Shown: in pieces, positions 36,062 through 43,427 of the stretch | Layout of the letters: each line of letters starts with the position of its first letter | Numbering within the stretch: the stretch's first letter is position 1 | NCBI GenBank assembly: GCA_013360915.1 | Contig: JABWAT010000005.1 | Location: 93,759 to 157,758 of the forward strand | Reading direction: 5' to 3' | DNA length: 64,000 nucleotides | Source of the DNA: Bacteroidota bacterium | GTDB lineage: Bacteria > Bacteroidota > JABWAT01 | Notes under the pieces: model-generated | The model's database searches: none | Told to the model about the DNA's origin: nothing | What the model saw: the letters and a program-made list of their open reading frames with translations, nothing else | Program-made: the position numbers and the translations under genes

Positions 36062-36097
36062 AAAATAAAAACGGCCGTCTTCAGATTGAGACGGCCG
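36062..36097 (-). terminator. Intrinsic terminator between envelope operon and MlaF-like gene
   Basis: Minus-strand stem CGGCCGTCT / AGACGGCCG with an 8-base loop, followed by TTTTTATTTT that runs directly into the ATG of the ATPase gene. Confidence 0.8.
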
Positions 36098-36137
36098 CAA
36101 GAAACTGCCTTTTCAGATGAGTTGCAAACCCGGGTGA

Positions 36138-36731
36138 TTACTTCCCGCGTTGTTCATCATACTTTTCAACGGCTTCATCGAGTTCCTTATAGGCCTTGCT
36201 TGCCTTCAGGGCAGTCAGCAGTTCATTTTCCTTTTTGATCTGCTCAAGCATGATTTCCTTCATTTTGCCCATGGGAAGTTTCATCAGCACGTAGGCTCTG
36301 AAAACTCCATCTTCGTTGCGGATTTCCTTTTTCTCCTCAGAAACCCCGATCAGCCGCTGGCGTGCCAGCTGCTTGGTGGTTTCGGAAAACTCGGTCAGAA
36401 TTTTGGAATCCACATTCATTCCGGTTTCCTGAGCAAACCGTTTGGTCAGCACATCGACATTGTTTTCCATCTGGCGGGCCAGATCGGCATTGGCAGTGGC
36501 TTTGGCCTTATTGACAGCCATCTGCAGATCACGCGAGACTTCTGCAGCCACCGAGTACAGATATTCGTCGCTGTTCGAAGGCGGTTCCATATACCAGGAC
36601 GGTAAATCGTCCACAAAATCATCGGAAGCTTTCTGATGAATATTGGTTCCTTCTTTGCTACCACCACATCCGGTCAGGATGAAAAGTCCGAAACCGGTGA
36701 TCATCGTTAAAGCTGCAGGCATTCTTTTCAT
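36138..36731 (-). CDS. LPP20-family lipoprotein
   Basis: A 197-residue lipoprotein: MKRMPAALTMITGFGLFIL then lipobox TGC. The mature part has the LPP20-like pattern seen in FlgP/FlgT-type envelope proteins: LPSWYMEPPSNSDEYLYSVAAEVSRDLQMAVNKA-type start, helices with ATANADLARQM, and the strand VFRAYVLMKLPMGKMKEIM. ATG 36731 is chosen over 36749 because AAAGGG precedes it by 7 bp. It is the last gene of the envelope operon and is followed by a terminator. Relatives are structural envelope factors; no enzyme motif is visible. Confidence 0.85.
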   Translation of the reverse strand: MKRMPAALTMITGFGLFILTGCGGSKEGTNIHQKASDDFVDDLPSWYMEPPSNSDEYLYSVAAEVSRDLQMAVNKAKATANADLARQMENNVDVLTKRFAQETGMNVDSKILTEFSETTKQLARQRLIGVSEEKKEIRNEDGVFRAYVLMKLPMGKMKEIMLEQIKKENELLTALKASKAYKELDEAVEKYDEQRGK

Positions 36732-36757
36732 TGTTGTCCCTTTCTGCATCGTGAAAA

Positions 36758-38788
36758 TCAGAATAACATTCCTATTTGCAGGGTTGTCTGAGGCCTCATG
36801 GTCTCCTGCCCTTCCATCGGGTTGTACGTGAACCGGATGAACGGGGTTTCAACCGAATTGTTCAGATATGCATTTATCTCATAACCCACTGATATACCTT
36901 TGGCAAAAACTCGGGTCGGAGTCCGGCTTCCATCCGGCTTATAATAGACTTTCATATGCTCATACCGCACCACCAGCGCAGGAGCAATTCTTTCAACAAT
37001 ATAAAAAGGTGAGAAAGACAGCCCCGAGTACCAGGTTTCATACCTCAGACCACCCGAAACCACCGACCCATCTTCACCCGTGTAACGGATTGGTTTAAAC
37101 AGGGTACGTTTTTCATTAATCCCAAAACCCAGAAACCACCGGATGGGGACCCATTCCCGTGAAAATTCAATATCAGTACCCGCCATGCCGACATTCCCGC
37201 CTTTTACACCCGTTAAATCTTTCATGACAGTGGCAGGTAAACCCGCATTGCGGTAGACAAATCCGAGACCGGATCCGCCATTGTATAATCCATGAAGCCG
37301 TTCATTCCCCAGCAGACTGAAACGGAAAAATTTTCCGCTGGACCGGGTCAGGTTCACTTCCATGAAAATGTCTTCCTCATCTGCTTCAAAACGGTATCGT
37401 TCCGATTCAAAACCCGGATTGTCAAATATCAGACTGTAGGAACCCGGCTCAATTTTCATGTGATAAACCGGCAGATTCCCGGTGAAATTCACATCACGGT
37501 TACTGGTCGAAAATAATCGGTACCGGGCGCCTGTGGTTCCAATCAGAGTCAGACGGGCCTGCCGGAACAAGGTCGCCTGTCGGGTGACCATTTCCTGTTT
37601 CCGGATGGTAATGGGAAATCTGACGGTCTGATAGGATTCCTTTCTGATTTCGAGATCATAACTATCGGTGGGAATGTTATCTGAGAAAAAGGGGGTAAAC
37701 CCAACCCTGGTCCCATTCAGATAAACCTCGGCTTCGTCTGGCTCTGATGTCACCTGAAGTTTGCCCACAGTGCGTCTGAGTGATACCACCACATCTCTTT
37801 CCTCAAGACGACGAACATTCGCGGTAAAAACCGAATCCTCATGCCCGCTTCTTACCACTCTGACTTCCCTCTTACCTGAAAGAACACGCAGGTAGCCATC
37901 TTTGGGGTATACTTCACGGTTATCGATGTAAATCCGGGAGGCGCCCGGATTGACCCGCACCGTCCATTCACCATAATCGGGGACCAGTGAAACCGGAATC
38001 ACCATCGCGAGGGCCGGATCGTCATTCGGGCCCGATTCCACGGTGGTTTCAAAAGGCAGGTACATTTCCCGGTACACCTTTATCTTACTGACCCCGACCG
38101 GAATCCTGACGGGAATATCAGGTTGATAAGCCGTCCATTTTCCATTGATTTCCAATTCATTTTCTGCATCGGTCTGTAATCTGATCAGTCCGAACCTGGG
38201 GACCATTTCGACCACTTTTGAGGTGGTTTCCCCTTTCCGGATGCTGACCTGAAAACGAACTGTGTCATAGTCCGCTTTTGAAAGGGTGATCTGATAGTCC
38301 TTTGATTCAAAACCGGTCAGGGTATACGGGGTGAATGCGCCGGTTGCAGACATATCGGCAATGTCAATCCGTGCTCCTGCAGGCACCGACCGGATGACCA
38401 GATCTCCTTTTTCGGGATCGCCCGATGGAATTTTTCCTTCAATGGAATAATACTTTACATCGCGTGCCTGAATTTTCGGTATGCGCAGTTTTGCTTCGAG
38501 ATAACCGGGAGATTTTATGGTGAGTGTTTGTGTTTCGGGGCGAAGGATCAGAATGTATTTGTTTTCACCAGGGTTGGTTTTATCGGCGACAATTCCATCG
38601 GTATTCGATTCAAAAACCAGATTCGGCAATCCGGAATAAATAATGACCGCGGCATCTTTCGGGTACTGGGTAAAAACCGGTATCGAAGCGGGCCGGGCTT
38701 CTTCGCGGATCAGAAATTCGCGAAGGGTCTGCGCCACCGATAGCTGAGTGCCAGCCAGAATCAGAAATCCGACCAAAAAAGGTTTCAT
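36758..38788 (-). CDS. PEGA-domain envelope protein with C-terminal beta-barrel-like region
   Basis: A 676-residue secreted protein with signal peptide (to about residue 19, SVAQ). Several PEGA-type modules follow (about 120-430), marked by repeats such as GDLVIRSVPAGARIDI, GEWTVRVNPGASRIYI and GKLQVTSEPDEAEVYLNGTRVGFTPF. The last 200 residues are rich in aromatic alternating strands and end FTYNPMEGQETMRPQTTLQIGMLF, which looks like an outer-membrane barrel or a barrel-associated domain. PEGA modules are usually surface or wall-associated. It lies 27 bp before the LPP20 lipoprotein gene and 72 bp after the NTF2-like gene. Confidence 0.82.
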   Translation of the reverse strand: MKPFLVGFLILAGTQLSVAQTLREFLIREEARPASIPVFTQYPKDAAVIIYSGLPNLVFESNTDGIVADKTNPGENKYILILRPETQTLTIKSPGYLEAKLRIPKIQARDVKYYSIEGKIPSGDPEKGDLVIRSVPAGARIDIADMSATGAFTPYTLTGFESKDYQITLSKADYDTVRFQVSIRKGETTSKVVEMVPRFGLIRLQTDAENELEINGKWTAYQPDIPVRIPVGVSKIKVYREMYLPFETTVESGPNDDPALAMVIPVSLVPDYGEWTVRVNPGASRIYIDNREVYPKDGYLRVLSGKREVRVVRSGHEDSVFTANVRRLEERDVVVSLRRTVGKLQVTSEPDEAEVYLNGTRVGFTPFFSDNIPTDSYDLEIRKESYQTVRFPITIRKQEMVTRQATLFRQARLTLIGTTGARYRLFSTSNRDVNFTGNLPVYHMKIEPGSYSLIFDNPGFESERYRFEADEEDIFMEVNLTRSSGKFFRFSLLGNERLHGLYNGGSGLGFVYRNAGLPATVMKDLTGVKGGNVGMAGTDIEFSREWVPIRWFLGFGINEKRTLFKPIRYTGEDGSVVSGGLRYETWYSGLSFSPFYIVERIAPALVVRYEHMKVYYKPDGSRTPTRVFAKGISVGYEINAYLNNSVETPFIRFTYNPMEGQETMRPQTTLQIGMLF

Positions 38789-38859
38789 ACTAGGTCTCCC
38801 GGATCAATCACCAAGGCACTATCGTACGGATTATTCAGGTCTTTGTTTCTGCCGACCTG

Positions 38860-39867
38860 TCAGTTGATAATCTCGAAATCACCCAATGAAATCACCGAAT
38901 CCGGTGTGGTGTGTTTCCCGGGTTGCCAGGCTCTGACATGGATGATGGGCTGGTTCTCATCCCTGAAATCAATCATCAGGAACAGATATCCCTTATCTGA
39001 ATAGGTGGGTGAGTACCAATACTGTAACAAAGAAACACCGTAAATGGATTGGAATTTACGGTGCTGTACCACCTCAATTTCCTCGAAACCGACCTTGATG
39101 TATTCGTTTTTTCCGAATACCCGTTCCAGCCCGCTCAGATAATCTGCCTTGCTTTGCCTGATCAGTTCGACCCGCTGGGTTCCAAGGTTGTTTTCGAGAT
39201 AGTCCGAGCGGTCTTCACCCGACTGAACAACATGTCCGACGATGATCAGCGCCTGATCACTGAACACCTGTTCAAGGTAAGTCAGATCCTTTCGGTTGTA
39301 GGCTGTCCGGAAGTTTTCCACAAAATCAAGAATGATCTGCCGTCTTCTCAGATCGGCTACTGTCAGTCCGGCTGACAGAACGGTTTCATACTGATGTTCG
39401 GGAAGTCCGAGTGTCACCGATTCGAGTAATCCGTTTCGTCGGAAGGCGAGCACCAGATGTTCTTCGGAAAGATCCCCGGCAGCCACTTTGATCTGAATGG
39501 GAATTCCCCTCAGTTCAATCAGACTATCCGGCCGGATAATCGGCTGAAGGTTTACTTCTGTTTCTGAACAAAAGAACGGTCGGTAGGCCCACAGGTCAAT
39601 CAGGGTTTTCTGGGCTGCAGCAGAAAGTTTTAATTTTCCGGGCTTGATCTTTCTTCCCGACTGAAAGGCAGCATTGGCCTCGCTGAGAAGGGCACCGGCC
39701 TGTTTGGATAGTTGTTCCGAACCCGGAAATTCTGAGGGGATCAGAACCGAGGTTTTATGCTGAGCAGAAAGGACACCCGCTGCAAACAACAGCAAAAAGA
39801 AAAGTAAGGTCTGCATGGTTCTGACCGGAACTGAAAGCAGCCCCGTATTACATTCATTTGAATTCAA
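38860..39867 (-). CDS. Secreted NTF2-like protein of unknown function
   Basis: A 335-residue protein with a signal peptide (hydrophobic core QTLLFFLLLFAAGVLSA, cleavage near SAQ). The N-terminal half is unrecognised. The C-terminal half (about 180-325) resembles an NTF2/SnoaL-like fold: DFVENFRTAYNRKDLTYLEQVFSDQALIIVGHV, then YLSGLERVF and strands ending VHVRAWQPG-like. No catalytic set is obvious. The start is uncertain. ATG 39867 overlaps the upstream gene by 14 bp and supplies an Arg before the core, whereas ATG 39816 starts right at the core. It is the third gene of the envelope operon. Confidence 0.75.
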   Translation of the reverse strand: MNSNECNTGLLSVPVRTMQTLLFFLLLFAAGVLSAQHKTSVLIPSEFPGSEQLSKQAGALLSEANAAFQSGRKIKPGKLKLSAAAQKTLIDLWAYRPFFCSETEVNLQPIIRPDSLIELRGIPIQIKVAAGDLSEEHLVLAFRRNGLLESVTLGLPEHQYETVLSAGLTVADLRRRQIILDFVENFRTAYNRKDLTYLEQVFSDQALIIVGHVVQSGEDRSDYLENNLGTQRVELIRQSKADYLSGLERVFGKNEYIKVGFEEIEVVQHRKFQSIYGVSLLQYWYSPTYSDKGYLFLMIDFRDENQPIIHVRAWQPGKHTTPDSVISLGDFEIIN

Positions 39868-41305
39868 GGTAGATCACCGCCATTCCACGAAACGATTCCC
39901 TGACCGAGGGGACGGATTTTCCGGTTATTTCATTCCGGTACCCCTGGGTCATCGGCGTGAGGAAAGCTGCAATTTCCTTTGTATCGGGATGATAAACAAC
40001 TGCATAACAGAGTTCAGGGTTAATAAAATCGGTGGATTTCCCAAACATCAGCCGTCCTTCATTTTTCAGCAATCTGAGCACCGACAACACCGAGTCGGCC
40101 TGGGTAACAGCCGAAAGTGGTTTCCAGACGTCACTCCCCTGAAAGGACAGCCAGTCGGTCTTCACCGTTTTTTGCTTAATGACAGGGGCATCTGCAATCT
40201 CTCCTTTTCCATTCACCCATTTAGAAACCACCAGATCCTGGCTGTTATTTAAAACCAGCTTAACAAGGTATTTTCCTTCCGGATCAGAGAAAAATTGCCT
40301 TGGGGATTGTTCGGTAGAAACCGTTCCATCTCCAAAATCCCAGAAAAACCGGGAAACACTCAGGGCTGTGATCTCGGGAACAAACCGGATGACATTGCTT
40401 TTTTGCGGTTTCACAGAAAAACCGATTTTGATAAAACCCGAAAAATCAATCTGAATAGTCCGGGTCACGGTTAATGCCATTTCCTCATGGATGGCCATCA
40501 GTTCTGCACCGGCAACGGTTTCATCAATAAAAGGTCGAACGGCCAGTTCCATCTGCAGAGTCCGGCCGGAAGGGAATCCATACAAAGGAACAGGTGCCAC
40601 CCCATTTTTTATCCGGCGGTAAACCGGTGACCGTTTTGCATCGGTCACTTCAATGCCATCGACCACTTTGTCACCCGAACGGAATTCGAGACCAAGCAGT
40701 GCAGGATCTTCGGGATTATCGGGCAGATCCAGCGAGGCCGCCGATACTTTCATATCCTGGAAAAGCGTCCGCAACCGGCCGGCTAGCCAGGCTTTCATAT
40801 CAGGGATTCCCTCGACAGAAACGGGTTCCACCGAATAAAAAGATTTCAGGTACAGCAGATACCAGTCCTGAACCATTGCGGCCGGTCCCACCTGACCCTC
40901 CCGTTCAGACAGAACGGTCCAGGCCGTGATCAGTTCACCTGCCAATTCATCCATCGACCTCCGGTAATCCGCCTTGGATAACACCGCTACCACTTTGGTA
41001 CGGCCATCTTCCATTTCGAAACTGGAAAAGGTGATTCCGGTCAGCCGTGCCTGAGAGAAACTGTAGACTTTCTGGCTGGCTGATTCCCTGATTCCCCGTT
41101 CACTCTCCGATTTGCTGACGGTGGATTCCACCCGGATGTAATTCTGAATCTGCATCATCAGATCCGTTTTGGCAGCAGCCTTTGCCTGATCGGGATCCTT
41201 ATCAATTCCCTCACCGACATAGGCATTTCCGGTCAGATCCACCGACTGAGCAGACAGCACGCCAGTCCAGATCAGGATCAACCCTGTTAACAGTCTTCTT
41301 TTCAT
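39854..41305 (-). CDS. LPP20-like plus PKD-domain envelope protein
   Basis: A 483-residue secreted protein. The signal peptide (MKRRLLTGLILIWTGVLSAQ) is followed by an LPP20-like domain (about 22-125): GNAYVGEGIDKDPDQAKAAAK, then helices, then a strand GRTKVVAVLSKADYRR. The middle is unassigned. A PKD-like fold lies at about 325-365 with the diagnostic FFWDFGDGTVSTEQSP and KYLVKLVLNN. A C-terminal domain (about 390-483) is unrecognised. Its ATG overlaps the upstream stop by 4 bp and its stop overlaps the NTF2-like gene. It shares the LPP20-type fold with the last gene of the operon. Confidence 0.8.
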   Translation of the reverse strand: MKRRLLTGLILIWTGVLSAQSVDLTGNAYVGEGIDKDPDQAKAAAKTDLMMQIQNYIRVESTVSKSESERGIRESASQKVYSFSQARLTGITFSSFEMEDGRTKVVAVLSKADYRRSMDELAGELITAWTVLSEREGQVGPAAMVQDWYLLYLKSFYSVEPVSVEGIPDMKAWLAGRLRTLFQDMKVSAASLDLPDNPEDPALLGLEFRSGDKVVDGIEVTDAKRSPVYRRIKNGVAPVPLYGFPSGRTLQMELAVRPFIDETVAGAELMAIHEEMALTVTRTIQIDFSGFIKIGFSVKPQKSNVIRFVPEITALSVSRFFWDFGDGTVSTEQSPRQFFSDPEGKYLVKLVLNNSQDLVVSKWVNGKGEIADAPVIKQKTVKTDWLSFQGSDVWKPLSAVTQADSVLSVLRLLKNEGRLMFGKSTDFINPELCYAVVYHPDTKEIAAFLTPMTQGYRNEITGKSVPSVRESFRGMAVIYLEFK

Positions 41306-42369
41306 CGGATCACCTTTATGTTCAATCCACCGTGGGTTCCGTCATGGGTTTTTAACCACGAAGTCACATTGTCCTGTCGGATATACGTATACAAATCGGC
41401 CTGAATGACGGAGTTGGTTTCGGAAACCACGTTTCCTCTTACTTTCAGCACCAGCATATGAAGATGCCTGAATACCCGGCTGACTGCCAGAATGGTTACG
41501 ATTCTGAGTCCGTCTGGTTGCAATTCTTCCGCCATCCAGATATCTGAACCGGCGAGCACACCATCTGCCACCCCCTCCCAGGCAGCCCGGTAAGAGGCCA
41601 CCTGATTTCCATAGGTGTGATGGGTGACTTCAACCGGTACCATTCCACCCTGACCCCTGAAATCTGTAATCATGGTCAGCAGGGACTCTCTTGGATAAAG
41701 GGCGGACCAGACTGGTCTGCCATTCATGTTCCAGGACGTTCTGAAAAATCCGCCCAGCCAGACCGTGGAATCCAGCCGGATCAGATTTCCGGATGTGAAT
41801 ACCGGATCCGCTTTCCCGACGGATGGTTTTCTGATCAGCCTGGCCATCTGGTTATCGAGGGCCTCCTTTTCCAGACCCGACAGCGGCAGATAATTCGGTG
41901 GCACCTGCAGTTCCCAGCCGGAACGATACCTGACCAGCCAACCATTTTCCAGCTCAGTTAAACTGGCAGGCGTTAAAAACCGGTCCTGAGCAGACTTTCC
42001 GCTGATCACCACCATCTGTTGACTGGCCAGATAGTTACTTACCTGATGAAAGGGCAGTATCTGTTCAGAAAGCGCCAACCGTTCAAGAAAACGATGAATG
42101 ATTTCGTTACCGGTTCTTTCATCCAATCGGATACCAGCATGAATCAGCCGTCCTTCCTGATCGCGACAAACCAAAATGGAAAATCCGTTCCACTGCCCGG
42201 TCTGTTTGATTTCCCGGCCCGCGCTGTCAGAAACTGGTGTCAGAAACCTGATCTTCTCATTGACCCAGGGCTGCAGATCGGCCAATGATTGAGACTGCAC
42301 AGCATAAGGAAGCAGCAGACATGCAACCATTATTAACCCATCAAAAATCGGAGTATATTTAAACTTCAT
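41302..42369 (-). CDS. Secreted protein of unknown function, first gene of the envelope operon
   Basis: A 355-residue protein with a signal peptide (cleavage near VQSQS). I do not recognise a family. Visible features are an N-terminal alpha/beta region with FSILVCRDQEGRLIHAGIRLDERTG, a central Arg/Lys-containing linker (QMARLIRKPSVGKADP), and a C-terminal beta-rich part with a His pair in VPVEVTHHTYGNQVASY and RHLHMLVLKVRGNVVSE. The latter resembles the closing part of some secreted stress-response domains, but not enough to assign. The gene is divergent from the SRPBCC gene 17 bp away and overlaps the LPP20/PKD gene as ATGA. Confidence 0.75.
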   Translation of the reverse strand: MKFKYTPIFDGLIMVACLLLPYAVQSQSLADLQPWVNEKIRFLTPVSDSAGREIKQTGQWNGFSILVCRDQEGRLIHAGIRLDERTGNEIIHRFLERLALSEQILPFHQVSNYLASQQMVVISGKSAQDRFLTPASLTELENGWLVRYRSGWELQVPPNYLPLSGLEKEALDNQMARLIRKPSVGKADPVFTSGNLIRLDSTVWLGGFFRTSWNMNGRPVWSALYPRESLLTMITDFRGQGGMVPVEVTHHTYGNQVASYRAAWEGVADGVLAGSDIWMAEELQPDGLRIVTILAVSRVFRHLHMLVLKVRGNVVSETNSVIQADLYTYIRQDNVTSWLKTHDGTHGGLNIKVIR

Positions 42370-42386
42370 CTTAAATAGGAGTGATC

Positions 42387-42914
42387 ATGCTGAAAAAACT
42401 CGGGCTTTTCTTTGCAATCCTGATTGCTGTTTTGATGATTGTCCCACTTTTCCTTCCATCGGATTACTCGGTCATGAGATCGAAGGATTTTGTGCAATCT
42501 GACTCGCTGATTTATTCGCTGGTCGGTGATTTTAATGAATTTGTGAAATGGAGTCCATGGCAGGAACGCGATCCCGGTGCCACGGTTACCATCACCGGCG
42601 TTCCCTTCACAGTCGGATATAAGTATGAATGGAAAGGTGACCCCGATCTGAGCGGGTCGGGTTATATGGAAGTGACTTCCATTGATCCCGGGAAGAAAAT
42701 CACCATGAATCTGGTTTTCAATGAACCCATGCAGTCCACTGCACTGAATGTCTGGGAATTCGAAAAGACTCCCGATGGCAGCCGCATGTTCTGGACGACA
42801 TCCGGAGAACTTGATTACTTTGGCCGTTATTTCGGGCTGATGATGGACGGGATGCTGGGCGCTGATTTTGAACATGGGCTTTCTAATCTGAAAAAATACG
42901 CCGAAACCAAATGA
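42387..42914 (+). CDS. SRPBCC (START-like) family protein
   Basis: A 175-residue protein with an N-terminal membrane helix (LGLFFAILIAVLMIVPLFL), then a polyketide-cyclase/SRPBCC domain: VQSDSLIYSLVGDFNEFVKWSPWQERDP, YKYEWKGDPDLSGSGYMEV, and the C-terminal helix GLSNLKKYAE. Such domains form a hydrophobic cavity. The pattern VKWSPWxxRDP is typical of the subgroup found in Bacteroidota. ATG 42387 is chosen because AGGAG (42377-42381) is 5 bp upstream. It diverges from the envelope operon. A strong GC hairpin follows at 42924-42948. Confidence 0.85.
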   Translation: MLKKLGLFFAILIAVLMIVPLFLPSDYSVMRSKDFVQSDSLIYSLVGDFNEFVKWSPWQERDPGATVTITGVPFTVGYKYEWKGDPDLSGSGYMEVTSIDPGKKITMNLVFNEPMQSTALNVWEFEKTPDGSRMFWTTSGELDYFGRYFGLMMDGMLGADFEHGLSNLKKYAETK

Positions 42915-42923
42915 CGACAAAAC

Positions 42924-42948
42924 CCGGCCGGCGGAAAACTCCGGCCGG
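42924..42948. terminator. GC-rich hairpin after the SRPBCC gene
   Basis: CCGGCCGG twice, separated by 9 bases, folds into an 8-bp stem. There is no T-run on either strand, so terminator function is only possible. Confidence 0.4.
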
Positions 42949-43028
42949 CCGTCTCAAACCCAAACGATGGAACCTGTATACGGAATAAGCCGAAACCCGG
43001 TTTCATCCAATCTCCTTCTTTCCAATCC

Positions 43029-43427
43029 ATGAAATCCACAACGACCATTCCGGTACCTCCCGATATCAGGCGTTTACCCGACCGGGAACAATTGCAATGG
43101 CTTTCAGCCGAACTTCCGAAACGACGCGCCAAAGCGATCCGTGTGCTCATGGGACAGGTGGCAGCCAGTGTTTCCCTTCTGATGTTGCTGGTCATTCCGC
43201 TTGAAGTAGCCGCGATGATGACCGGCTCCATTCCATTGGCAGTCCGTCTGGTGATCTATCTGATTCTGGCCATCGGCTGGAACCTGACTCCCACGGCCAG
43301 GCGATGGAAAAAACGGCAGGAGGATCAGCGGACCGGGTTACGGGAACTGGAATTGTACCGGGTCTTTCTGACTGCCCGGCTGGCTGCAGAGGCAGACCGG
43401 CTTTCGAAAAAAAGGAAATCAACATGA
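43029..43427 (+). CDS. Small membrane protein upstream of polA
   Basis: A 132-residue protein: a charged N-terminal cytoplasmic part (RRLPDREQLQWLSAELPKRRAKAIR), two membrane helices (about 41-62 and 68-86), and a basic C-terminal helical tail (RRWKKRQEDQRTGLRELELYRVF). I do not recognise a family. Its TGA overlaps the polA ATG as ATGA (43424-43427), so it is translationally coupled to DNA polymerase I. Whether that reflects function is unknown. Confidence 0.72.
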   Translation: MKSTTTIPVPPDIRRLPDREQLQWLSAELPKRRAKAIRVLMGQVAASVSLLMLLVIPLEVAAMMTGSIPLAVRLVIYLILAIGWNLTPTARRWKKRQEDQRTGLRELELYRVFLTARLAAEADRLSKKRKST

